A DNA stretch of 64,000 nt from Paramecium tetraurelia (taxonomy: Eukaryota > Ciliophora > Oligohymenophorea > Peniculida > Parameciidae), in assembly GCF_000165425.1 (NCBI RefSeq), contig NW_001799300.1:248001-312000 (forward strand), written 5' to 3'. This document shows, in pieces, positions 34,676 to 45,698 of the stretch. The notes under the pieces were generated by a model. That model was given only the letters and a program-made list of their open reading frames with translations, made no database searches and was not told where the DNA came from. A program made the translations under genes and the position numbers. Position 1 is the stretch's first letter. Each line of letters opens with the position of its first letter.

Positions 34676-35713
34676 ATAAGTCATCTGTTTACATCATATT
34701 TTAGTAAAATAACAAAAAAATAATTGAGATTATAGTAATTTGAATCCAGAGACATAAGAATCAGATGGGGAACTCTCCTTCAAAGAAGAGTCAACAAAGA
34801 AAAGCTGAGTTTATTGTTTTATATGATAACTTGCTTAAGTAGTTTCATTTTCTTATATTTATAAATGAAATTCTATTAAGTTAAAGTTAAAGAAAAATTT
34901 TTCATAAGAATAAAATTTTTGATTTTAATTATAATTTTTTGAATATTTTATTATTTGAAAAGAGAAATTTGATTTAATTCATATAAAAGAAACTACGTTC
35001 TGAAAATAGAAAATATTTAAGGAATAGTATTATTATTGTTATTTTTTTTATAGATGGTTTTCAATGATGAAATTTTTTCATCCAAAAAAATAAATTTGGT
35101 TCAGTTAGGCCATGCATAATACCTAACACTATGCTTAGGATTATCAGAGTATTCAATTATAAGGAAAGGGATCAATTCATTTTTCTATTTTAAATTGATG
35201 CATTAACTAAGACAATTTAATAAAGCCTATTTAATTTTTAATTATGATGCTTTTGGCTCATTCATAATATGATATTTTAACTGAATAACCTATGAAAATA
35301 TTCAGAGACTGGGTAAAATAAGTCATCCATATTAAAGTCTTAATAAAGAGAACTTATTACTTTTTAGTGTCTAATTTTATTAATTATTATTGTATTTTCC
35401 AAAAAATTTATAAAAAAGAGTAAATTTTCTTTTAGTAAATAACAAATTATGGTTTTGGAAGAATCTTCTATATTTTTTTGTATTTTATAATTGGATAAAT
35501 GTTTAAGGGTTAGAATTAATTAAATATAGATTATTGCTCAAATTAATTTGGATCTACAAACAAGACAAAATTGATATTAATTTTATTCAAAATTTTCTAT
35601 AGGAAGTATGAAGATATGATTTTATTTTATACTAATTCTTGAATAATATTTATTTTTTTTAGTTTCTTCAAATGAATTTGCTAATGATATTATATTTCAA
35701 GTTATTTTTGACA
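34676..35713. other. Gene-poor AT-rich stretch
   Basis: Low-complexity AT-rich DNA with short open frames in several phases. A few pieces (around 35440-35600) faintly resemble a kinase C-lobe, but I cannot build a gene. Possibly further relic DNA. Confidence 0.4.
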
Positions 35714-36286
35714 ATGAGTAACTTTAAATGCGAATCTAAACTATGCAATAAAGGACATATTGTTATATTAATAAGGAAATATAAAAAATAAATAGACATT
35801 TTGAATGATTCTAAAATAGAACCTATTTTTAAAGCTATTCAAATGCATCTCCAAAAATAAGCATTGTTTAAAAACCATTCAATGAAAATGAAATAATTTA
35901 TTTTGCCTCATAAACTAAAAAAATAACTAATTTATTATCTCATTTACCTTCAAATTAATCATAGATAGTATTGCCATAAAGGGCCGTTATTTTATTGAAT
36001 CAAACATAAGGAGTTGTGTGAGTTAAAATAGTCTCAGTATTTCTTTTTACAATTAGAAATTAATTTTTTAATTTCTTTAATGAATGTTATTATCCAGCCT
36101 TTTCCAACATATTATCGAGAGCAGCTAACAGATGGTTGAGATTATTCAACTAATTTGGATAAATACTATGAGCAATTTAGATTTATTCATTTTCCTAATG
36201 CGAATAAGATATTTATGCAGGAATGTTTAGTTCTGCTTATTCTGAATCCATAAATCTTTGTTATATAAAAATTTATATAAAAATGA
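35714..36286 (+). pseudogene. Gene relic with two in-frame TGA codons
   Basis: One frame reads as protein from MSNFKCESKLCNKGHIVIL to the end at 36286 except for TGA codons after GPLFY and after REQLTDG. Parts such as FFLQLEINFLISLMNVIIQP and LDKYYEQFRFIHFPNANKIF look like real coding sequence. No family recognised. Most likely a dead gene whose codons have mutated to TGA; low-complexity chance cannot be excluded. Confidence 0.35.
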
Positions 36287-36595
36287 TTATAAAATTATTT
36301 CTTAATTTTAACATTTAATGGTTAAATTCTATCAAACCAGAGTAAAATTCATTTATATTATGATGTTCTTTTATATCAATCTTAATATTTAAAATTAATT
36401 AATATGATAAGGAAATCCCTTCCAAAATTTATTCCACCCTATTTATAGATATTATGTTATCATTAACATTAGGTAATGTTTATATTAATAGAGCTGCTAA
36501 CCCTTTAAATGAGAAATATAATGATATATCAATTAGGAATAATAATTGTAATTTAGAAATAATAATTCTAAATGGCACATGAACATATATTAATA

Positions 36596-37639
36596 TCATA
36601 TAATTTATTTCTCCAAATGTTTTACAGCTATTCTAAAGTATTCTTGAATTTTTCCAAATTAGCATCTATTGAAATCTAATAAGTCAATAATTTATTAATC
36701 ATTATAGACACCATCTATTAAATTCAAAGAGCCCGAATGTTAATTAACAAATGTAAGATAAAATTTATTATTATTTAACTTTATTTAGCCCTAAATACAA
36801 TTTTAATGGCATATGGAACAATTCATTTCATCAAAATACTATTTAAATAGTAATTAAAGAACACTAATTAAAACAAGTTTGCTAAAATTACAAGACAACG
36901 AGTCTTAAATTATTGCTTCTGTGAGATTAAATATTATTATTTCTAAACTAATGATAGCAGCTTCTTTATCCTATAACTCATCCAAAATAGCTATTTTGTA
37001 TTTGGTTCTTTCTGAAACATAGTGTGTAAAGTATAATTTATAATCTTCATACAATTAAGAACATAGAAAGCTTTTTAATTCATAATTTAAATAATGAGGA
37101 TGTGTATAATACGCAAGACTTTCAACTAAAAATTTAATTGCATTAATCAACTACACCTTAGAAGTATCTGCTTTAATATTGCAATTAGGATTTTTTAAAT
37201 AATCAAACACAGGCATTTTTATGGAAGACAACGACTTTTTGCATATTCCTCTGCACCAACTTAATACTGTTTCATTCAAGACTGTGTCAATTAATGACTC
37301 TTTTCCACTCAAAGGTACTTTCAAAACTAAATTTGGTTTCTTTTAAAATTTGTGTAATCTTATGCATGCTCTTACAACAATCACACTTCTTTTGAAAATT
37401 TTCTTTAGAGAGTTTAAATTTTATAATTAGAGTAAGTTTTGGCTCATAATAAATTTAAGACTTTGAGTCTATGGGCATACTTTCATCAACTATCTTTTAG
37501 GAGACATTGATTTTCCTGACTTTTTTTAAGGACTAATCTCAAAATTAAAATCAGATATGAAGAGATTTCTACTTTACCTATTCGAGAATTGTAATAGAGG
37601 CTGTTCATTATCAGTCAGATGGATAGATTCTGTCTTCAT
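36596..37639 (-). CDS. Unknown protein, intact member of a local duplicate pair
   Basis: A single-exon 347-residue frame. The N-terminal 90 residues are polar (MKTESIHLTDNEQPLLQFSN). A helical domain follows: KKIFKRSVIVVRACIRLHKF, VLSWCRGICKKSLSSIKMPV, FDYLKNPNCN, LINAIKFLVESLAYYTHP, YVSERTKYKIAILDELQDKE, MNCSICHQNC (Cys-rich turn) and GVYNDQQIIDLLDF near the end. No known domain. A degraded homologue lies just to the right on the same strand, which supports this being a real gene. The Cys/His group could bind a metal, but that is speculation. Confidence 0.65.
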
Positions 37640-37905
37640 TACTCAATTTATTGTAATTAATTTGATACCAAAATTTTATTAACCTCCCTATAAAGAATTA
37701 TAGTTAAACATCCAAGTAAATATTAGAATAGGATAGCCTTTGTAAAATTATATGTTATCATTTAAAGCATATTTATATAAGAACTTTAACTTAATAAATT
37801 TTATTTCTAAAAATAGTATTTTTTGTAATGCATTTAATATATAATTTAATAATATGTAAAATTGTTAAACTTATTTCTAAGCTAAAGTAAAGTTATAAAA
37901 TATAA

Positions 37906-38818
37906 TCATTAATAGAAGTCTATTAGAAACAATTATAGATGCTCGATCGTTATATCAAAATACTATGATATTTTTTCATTTAATTTTGGTCTTAAACTTA
38001 TTAGTTTTTCAATTTCTTCGGCAGGATAGATACCTTAAATTATTTAGTTATTTGAACATGATGTCTTATGAGATTCAATTTTTAAAAGAAGCTTTATTCT
38101 AAGTTTCCTTAATATTTAATTAGACCAAATTTGTTGAGATTGATATTGACATTTTAAGTTTACTAACCAACATAATAAAAGCAAAAATGTTTGGTTTTGG
38201 GCATTCAAAAAGAATAAAGCAAATCTAAAAAAAAGTAACACTTCCATCACAATCATAGATTATTAATCTAATGTTATTTCAATTATTCAAATGAGATATT
38301 TATCAATAAATTATACTTTTACTTTCTTAATGGAGTTCTTCTAGGTACAAACTCTATAAATTATGCCTTCTCAGTTAAAAATAATTGTGAAAAAAAGTGG
38401 CATTTCATTCTATACTCAAAATATCTGGATTAGGGAATATTCCATATTTTCAATAAAAAATTTGATTGCATTTATAATTATTAAAGGTTGTCTTCTTTGA
38501 TTTTATTACCTGGAGATCTTAAATAATTAAAGAGTTTTGAGGGGATGGTCAAAAAAGATTTAAAAAATCCCCAAAACCAAGATTTGAATTACTCATTTAT
38601 AGTTTAAGGAAGCTTCAAAGTTGTTTTTTAACTTTTTTTAAATTTTCAATACTATGTTAATAAGGTGATTCTATTGTAACTTTTTATAACCTTCTAATAA
38701 ATTTAAGAACAATCACTAATAATCTTAATCTTCTCTTTATTCCCATCATTTTGGATTACTTTAATAAATAGCTTGCATTATAGAATCTCATTTATTGTTC
38801 TTTTGGGTAATTAATCAT
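37906..38818 (-). pseudogene. Broken paralogue of the neighbouring unknown gene
   Basis: Collinear matches to the intact gene occur in different frames: NYPKEQQMRFYNASYLLK, RLRLLVIVLKFIRRLQK, SWFWGFFKSFLTIPSKLFNY followed by LRSPGNKIKEDN, INAIKFFIENMEYS, SQLFLTEKAQFIEFVPRRT and, at the end, GIYPAEEIEKLISLRPKLNE before KISQYFDITIEHL. These align with VVRACIRLHK, SWCRGICKKSLSS, INAIKFLVES, SQLYEDYKLYFTHYVSERT and GVYNDQQIIDLLDF. At least four frame changes and TGA codons break it. A tandem duplicate that died. Confidence 0.65.
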
Positions 38819-39321
38819 ATATTCTCAAAGTATGGTTTTTAATATAAAATCTAATTCAATGTTTTACTTATTTGATTAAAATAATGCGATTAACACTTTA
38901 TTATACTTGATCTAACATGGTTTTAACTCATTTGTTTATTAATATTATTTAAATTCACTAATATTTAGAGGAGATTCTAACATATATAGGAATTAATTTC
39001 ATTCTAAATTTTTCATTGTTTATTCTTTTGAGATGGAATAGCGTTTTTATTCAATTTTTCTGTTTTACTAATAGCAATCAAAGATTTTATTTTGAAAATG
39101 TAGACGGTCTCTTTTAAGAACATTAGGAAATGATTAATTTGTTTGTTATCATGATTTTCTTTAAAGTATTTTAATAAATTTTAGTTTCATAATTCTGTTT
39201 TTACTCTCTGGTAATTGGATTTGATGATGAATTTTAGGATTAATTTATTATTTGTAATATTATGTAAATAAAAAGAAGTTCAATTGAATAAGGAGGATTA
39301 GAATAAATTTTGGATGGCAAC
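38819..39321. other. Gene-poor stretch upstream of the relic
   Basis: AT-rich DNA. The dead paralogue may extend some way in here, but no confident match. Otherwise nothing seen. Confidence 0.4.
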
Positions 39322-40382
39322 ATGTCTCCAATTGCTCTTTAATTGGATTTAGAGTAGGATACTCAATCAATAATGAGTAAAAACGATACTAAAAATAAAT
39401 TTCAACCCTTCTAAAATGAAAGAAACTCAATTGGGAAATTAATCCAAAGAACAAAAAGTAATGACACTACCTCTAAATTTCACTTCCTTAAAAGTCAATA
39501 AGTAGTCTTACTTGCAAAAGGCAAAGAAACTGTACCTCATGTTAGTCTTGCTCACCAGTTAAGCACTACTTATTTACTGGGTCTTAAAAAAAGAGATATA
39601 ACTCCGATGGACAAAGCAGTCTCCTTGAGACAAAGGCTCAGAAATTTTAAAATCAATCTTCAAGCTGATTAAGGCTTCATTAAACAGTTTAGAGAATACA
39701 AAAAATAGTATATTCCGAAAACTCAGCTAAGCAGAGCCTTCTTAACTCCTAGGAGAGAACATTTTTATAGAGATGTACATATTGAATTGTTTAAGGTATG
39801 ATAGACTCACACTCCTGGGCCTGGAGTCTACTCAGATTAATTGTTAATCACTGAACCAGGTCAATCTATGGAATTTAATAAAAGTCCATAAATGAGAAAG
39901 TCTCCATCTCCAATTTGTTAAAGGGACTTTTATGATTTCCAATTTATGAAAAGAAATGACAATTCACCTGATTTCTAGAGAACCATAAGTAGAGATAAGG
40001 CATATTAAAGAAGTATTTTTGCTTAGATTGAGATTCAAAAGAAGGAGAACATGGTATTTGAAATAGGTTTATAGTGAAGAAACTTCAAAAAGAGGAACCT
40101 TATGATGAATAAGAAATTAACAGGGATATTGAGTACTTATTGTATCAGTAATAAAAGTATGGAAAATTAAGTATAATTTAGGTGTATATAGATTAGATTA
40201 TTAGAGAATACTTGATAGCAATAATGAGATAAAGAAGTTTGCCTAGCCAGATGCTCTTGATACTAATTGGAGTAAAATGCTGTAAATTTAAATATTAATA
40301 ATATAGAGAACGATATGGATTTAAGAGGTTAAAAGGAGGGAAAATCAAAAAGTAAAGAGTGTAAACAGCTGCAAATGGGTGA
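39322..40382 (+). pseudogene. STPGR (SHIPPO-like) repeat protein, interrupted
   Basis: An open frame from MSPIALQLDLEQDTQSIMSK runs to a TGA after HIELFKV (near 39800) and then continues in the same frame with QTHTPGPGVYSDQLL, the sperm-tail PG-rich repeat signature T-P-G-P-G-x-Y, and QRDFYDFQFMKRNDNSPDFQ. A 26-nt intron near 40050 keeps the frame. Beyond it KYNLGVYRLDYQRILDSNN appears only after a further shift. STPGR proteins associate with axonemal or flagellar microtubules. One TGA and one shift make this a probable pseudogene, or a gene with sequence errors. Confidence 0.5.
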
Positions 40383-40447
40383 ATATTTAATTCATTTATT
40401 TATTGCTTTTTTTTTATTCTAAATACATTTTATTTTTATTAATATTA

Positions 40448-41244
40448 TTTTTCAAAATAAGGAATGTTATTTAACACTGAGGGATATTAAACTGGAAAAT
40501 GCCATAGTAAAAGAAAATAATAATAAGAGGTTAAAATCTCGTAGGAGTATTTTATAAATCTTATGTAGGAGTTGAATGCTGATAATAAAGATATGATATA
40601 TCGAAATACATAATAAATTAATGAGGATAAAATAAATTAATTTGATTCCATCTCTTATGATAAATAGATAATAATTTAGTTATTGGCTTAAAACTTGATG
40701 ATATGAGTTTCTATAAATATAACATAATGAAGATCCTAAAACTAATGATCTTATTACCTTTATTTTTGATAAATCATCTTTTAGCCAATTAAGGCATTTT
40801 TAACAAAACTTCAAAATTGAAATGAGTTTCTGTATCAAGTACGAGATTCTAATTACATTTTTAATGAGAAGATACTTTATAGGTAGCATTTAATTCAAAA
40901 TTTAAACGATTAACTTATTCTTTCAATTCTTAATTTTATCTAATAGTCCAATTATTGACTTTCTTAGGTGGGGGAAGCATTTACATTTAATCAATATCTA
41001 AAATTCCTCCGACTATTCTATATTTGCTATAGGTTTTAGGTTTCGGGTGGCATTGCGTTTATCTATTTTAGTGTTTATTAATATTTTCTTAATATAATCA
41101 AGTATAATTCATGATGAATTCCTAAATTATTAAATAACAGAAATAATAGTAAAACATAATTACTATGATTTGCAAGAAAGCACATATTAATTTTTCATCC
41201 TAGAATAATCTTTATATTTATAATAATTTAAAATTCATCCATGA
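40448..41244 (+). pseudogene. Relic of an unknown coiled-coil gene
   Basis: Protein-like pieces in three frames: YFINLMQELNADNKDMIYRN and DKINQFDSISYDKQIIIQLL, then after a shift HNEDPKTNDLITFIFDKSSF, IEMSFCIKYEILITFLMRRY, SNSPIIDFLRWGKHLHLINI and SSDYSIFAIGFRFRVALRL, ending at a TGA at 41242-41244. The run of sensible sequence suggests a former gene, but no intron set restores one frame. Family unknown. Confidence 0.4.
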
Positions 41245-41590
41245 AAAAGTATTTTTAGCTTTTTCATTTTGTCAATAGTTAAATGAAGAAAATAGCAAAA
41301 AAGAAAAGAAGAAAATCTTCTTTATTTTACGTATTAATACTTTTCTTAAAGCATCATTAAGTAAATAATTTTTAATTAATTTCCTAAATTTAAGCATTAA
41401 ATAACTTAATTACGTCAGTTGAGTATCAAATAAAACTTTTTCAAAATTTCATCGTAAAGTATAAAGCATAAATTTTTCACAGTTGTCATAATTAATGGAC
41501 ATAAAATATAAAACGGGTAATTTGTACAAAAAAATCAGAATTAATATTTTTTAAATCATATTTCTAAAATCCACTTTTACAACTTACCTT

Positions 41591-41950
41591 ATGTAGATTA
41601 ACAAGGAGTAATTGAAGAATCAGAACCTTTAGGAATAAAAAAATGAAAATTCTCAAATTCTAATAAATGTTATTTGTAACAAACTACACAACATTTGTGC
41701 TCGAACTTGCCAAATAAAATATCCGAAGATATAAATTAAGAAAATCAAAAAGAATTGCTTAGACTTTAAGAAAAAGAGGGACAACAAGTCTCAAAGTTCA
41801 AGAATTGATTAAAATGCAAATTAATGTCTGTGTCAAACGTGTTTAGATCTCAAACTTTTAGAGTATATCTCATAGTTGAAAGCTGTTGAAAATTTACAGA
41901 ATCAATTAGAAAGTGTTAAAGAGTTGATCTATTTTTTTTAATAACCTTGA
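41591..41950 (+). CDS. Small cysteine-containing coiled-coil protein
   Basis: A single-exon 119-residue frame, MQINKEQLKNQNLQEQKNEN..., with CNKLHNICARTC, CLCQTC and a C-terminal helix LKAVENLQNQLESVKELI. The Cys pattern could hold zinc. It may be intact, but it lies in the relic-rich block and could be the surviving end of a larger dead gene. No family recognised. Confidence 0.4.
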
Positions 41951-42332
41951 TATTTTATTATCTTGAAAATAAAATTTGATCATCAATAAATTTATTTGAT
42001 TTATATGATAAATTAAATTATCATATAACTTTATATTATTAATATTATTTTGAAATTCTCCCTCAGTTTATCAAATATTCTTTATATTCAGAATTATCCT
42101 ACTTGTACCTTGTAATATATAATTAGTCCTATATTTATTATTAAGGGCAGTATCTTATTTCAGCACTTTTTAAGGATTTACATACTTTAAAAATTGAAGA
42201 GTTCTAATGGTTAAATAATTTAATAGATTTGATTTAAATAGAACTAGAATTATTAAGAAAGATTTCTAAAAACCATATTTATAATTATTTATTTATATCT
42301 ATCAATTAACAATAATATAAAATTTATCTATC
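41951..42332. other. Intergenic, AT-rich
   Basis: About 380 bp between convergent genes. No open frame or repeat worth noting. Confidence 0.5.
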
Positions 42333-42834
42333 TCAAACTGAAGGACCCTTGGCTGACACTTCATCAACCATTTTCTTTAATTATGGATTTCCTTTAATAA
42401 TTATTAATTATCATACTCAAATATCTGCCAATAATAGGGAGTTTGGTTGCACCGTCATATAGGAATGGAAGGAAAGACTTAAACATCTGGAAAAGTCCAT
42501 AAATTTACAATGGAAATCCAATAATTGATAATCTTAAAAATATGATAATGAAGAATCCCAAAAAAAAGAAAATGCTTCCCTTAATTTTGCCTAACACTAA
42601 ACAAAAATTAAATACCTTTCTTTAGGAAGAATGACAATGTACTTTTAATTCCTATCAATAAACAAAGACCAATCAAAAATGATAAATTCCCCAACACTAA
42701 TAGAGCTCTGTCAAGGAAAAACATAATCCCTAAGACAAATAGCAAAAGACTGATAGTGAGAAAACCCATTCCGATTCCTGTGTTCCTAATATCACAATTG
42801 ATGATTTACTTTTAGAGTCATCTAGAAAATACAT
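42333..42834 (-). CDS. GOT1: GOT1-type vesicle transport membrane protein
   Basis: A 141-residue Golgi/ER membrane protein of the GOT1/SFT2 family (GOT1 is about 138), acting in ER-Golgi transport. Four hydrophobic segments: IGMGFLTISLLLFVLGIMFF, LVLGNLSFLIGLCLLIG, SIFFFLGFFIIIFLRLSIIG and FPLQIYGLFQMFKSFLPFLY. Family motifs FLDRALLVLGN, KSTLSFFLKK and LPIIGRYL are clear, and the C-terminus MVDEVSAKGPSV matches. Introns of 32, 19 and 25 nt. The 19-nt one is at the lower limit for any spliceosomal intron. Start MYFLDDSK is chosen because it alone splices into KRIGMGF. The only clearly conserved gene in the decayed block. Confidence 0.9.
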
Positions 42835-43261
42835 TTAAGAAAAATTTATTATTTATATTAAAACACGTAAACCATATGTTATTTATCAACTTAATCTAAC
42901 AAAAACTATTATTGAAACAAATTAGATAATAACCTAGGATTCTTTTTGACATATTATCATCATCTGAAATAATATTCATTTCCTTTTATGTAAAATGACT
43001 AAAAATTCTTATTTTCAGATTATAGAGAGATACTTTATCAAAAATTAAATACAAACATAAATTTTAGACATTAAAAACAATTAAAATTGTTAATACATAG
43101 GTTATTTGATAGCTTTATAATTTATTATCTTTAAAATTAGTTTTAATATCAAAGAGATATCAATCTAATGTCATTAAATTGAATACTTATAAAAAGGTTT
43201 TACTTGAATAATAATTATAATTATCATTTTTATTGACCAAGGTAAGTTCTATCAAAAAAAT
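42835..43261. other. Gene-poor stretch
   Basis: AT-rich DNA upstream of GOT1 with no convincing open frame. Confidence 0.45.
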
Positions 43262-44420
43262 GAGGTGCTGAAGTCCACTTATTTCTGTAGTCTGACATTT
43301 ACTAGGGATTCTTTTCAAAGACTCCTTTTTTAATGATAAATTTCTTGAGTTCAGAAGTTCGAAATTAATCTTTTGGATTCTTGAACTCTTATCTAGAAAA
43401 AGTATAACTGTTATTATTACTGATTTGTAGTTTAGAAATGATTAGACTAATTGTTTTGAAAGTTTAACCAATTTTATGAGCACTTCATAAATGATTCCTA
43501 TAATAATAACAAAGAATACTTATGTAAGTTTGCTAACATTATATTAATTTTTCTCAACTTTTTATTCTTTATAAAAGGTTGAATATTTTGATTTTGGTTC
43601 GCATCTTTCTTCATACCAATTACCAACTAATGTTTTAGAGTTGAATTTCTTTTCTGGGTGTGATGTTTGTTGTAAAATGAATTCGTTCGGCATAGAAATT
43701 AATTTAATTAAAATTATTAATAATTTAATCAGTCAACCCTTGTTCTCCTCTAAAATTTCAGTTTTATGCTCATATCAAAATGATTTATAATCTTTAGCAT
43801 TAATAAGGATACCGTTATGAAACATGGTTTTAATCTGTTTTGATAATCAAACAAAAGGATAATATACCAAATATGTTATTATTTAATGAAACGAATGACA
43901 GATTTATTGAAAAGTGCATAGAAATAAATAGATAAAACATAAAAGATAGATTAGGATATTTGATCATAAAATACAGAAGAAAAAAAGTTTGAATAGAATT
44001 GAAAGTTTAAGATTACCTGAAAATCTCTCATCATCTTAAATGAATTAAATAATTTAGAAAAAACTTTAAAGGAACTTTGAATATTATTTAATTATATGGA
44101 AGAATACAAATTATTTTCCTTATTTATTTGTTTGTTTAAGTAATTAATTTTAAATATGATTTGAAATAGATTCTTCTGTTGACTAAACTAGAAGCGAATT
44201 TAAAAGATAATAAATTAAAAATTGACAAATAATAATATGTAGCTAAAAGGAGGAGATAAAGCAAATAAATAGCAAATGAAGTCTGGTTCTAATACATAAA
44301 TGATTAGTTAAAATTATTCATAATATTATGCTTATAGAATAATCAATAATGATTATAATGTAAAAACCTGATAGAATATTCTAATAATAAGGTTTATTAT
44401 GATAGTTTAAATCAGAAAGC
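43262..44420 (+). pseudogene. Possible relic of a coiled-coil gene
   Basis: Scattered open pieces on the plus strand: EVLKSTYFCSLTFTRDSFQR, NFLSSEVRNQSFGFLNSYLE, MKRMTDLLKSAQKQIDKTQK, SLNRIESLRLPENLSSSQ and LLLTKLEANLKDNKLKIDKQ. They change frame and are broken by TGA. The last three look like a charged coiled coil. I cannot assemble a gene and no family is recognised. Weak call. Confidence 0.3.
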
Positions 44421-44497
44421 TTAACTTTGATAAAGAGAGTCTATTTAATGTGTAAAATCAAGTATTTATTCATTATTTAAATTGGATAAAATATTAT

Positions 44498-45405
44498 TCA
44501 AGCCTTATTCTTGAGATTCCTTTGGAGCATTTCTTGTTCCTTTAATTTATTTATTTTTCTTCTTAGTTCTTCTTACTTTTAATCTATAATCTTCTCCTTA
44601 AAAAGATCAGGATACACTAAAAATATATTATTTGGTCTAACATAATCTTGCAATAGATTTATCTTCAGTCATGAAATCTTTGGCAATTTTCAGCTGTCCT
44701 GGGAATCTTCCTTTGGTATTGACTAATTGTGGTTTCTATTCAGGTAACTTAATTATTATAAGGTTTCATTACTTTGAACATTTCCAATTATTACTTTTCT
44801 TCTTTCAAGACCTATTCAAAGTCTTTGATTGATCTGCAATTTAAACTTTCCTTTGGAGGTATATTAAAACTTTTATAGTCATAGGATTTGGACTCAAACA
44901 AATGACTCATTTCTTTAAAATGATCTTAATCATTAAGATCATAATGTTGAATGGTTGAAATTGATCTCGCCTACTGTGGATCTAATAAACTTTAATATTG
45001 GGATGCAACTGTAGATTGGGGAATATGTGGCAAAGTTTAGTAGCTCTATGTTTACAATAAGGATTTCTCATCCTTTGATAAATTTATGTGGATTTATTTC
45101 TTTTCAGTTTTAAAATGTTCCAAATTGGGTAATTTTGTAGGTCGAGGCAATTGAGAATACCAAACTAATTTATTTATCGAAGGGGTATAGCTAGTAAAAT
45201 TTTTTTAGAGAGATTTAGCTTTTAAAGGCATATAACTTGGTTTTTTCGCTAGTTTAATTCTATCCTTATAACCAACAGATCCAGTCAAAGAAGCATCAAA
45301 TTCTTTAATATAATCGGCAGTTTTATAGACTTTTTGTTTTTCTCCAGTTTCATTATTGATTAAGTAATAATTATTGGTGTCCAAATCATTCCATAGAGAT
45401 ATCAT
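44498..45405 (-). CDS. Unknown polar protein, one apparent frameshift
   Basis: About 294 residues, MISLWNDLDTNNYYLINNET... through QLPRPTKLPNLEHFKTEKKQ to a charged C-terminal helix LRRKINKLKEQEMLQRNLKN. A 25-nt intron lies after EMFK. Downstream, PQLVNTKGRFPGQLKIAKDF and LLQDYVRPNNIFLVYPDLFK are in different frames, joined by dropping one base at about 44655-44662. Exon total is one base over a multiple of three. No known domain; the sequence looks largely disordered. Family unknown. Confidence 0.6.
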
Positions 45406-45698
45406 GCTCTTATTATATGTCGTATACTAATATAATTATTATAATAAAATTCATATATTAAAGTAAAAGAAGCAAAATAGAGTGCTCAATTATTGAACAA
45501 CGACTATAATCATTCAATTCTGTTTTATAACAGTTATTACATTTGATGTAATATATATACAGATTCCGATGTATACAAATTAATGATTGATTATCAAACT
45601 TATATTTAAGAATTTGAGGAGTCTCTGAGAATAATAGTTAATATGGAATTATATAAGCAATGCTGTTATGATATATATGGATATTTGTATTATGTTAT

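Noticed and set aside
38536-38578. CCCCAAAACC as a telomere repeat
   Set aside because: A single unit inside a dead gene, and not the repeat expected for Paramecium-like ciliates.
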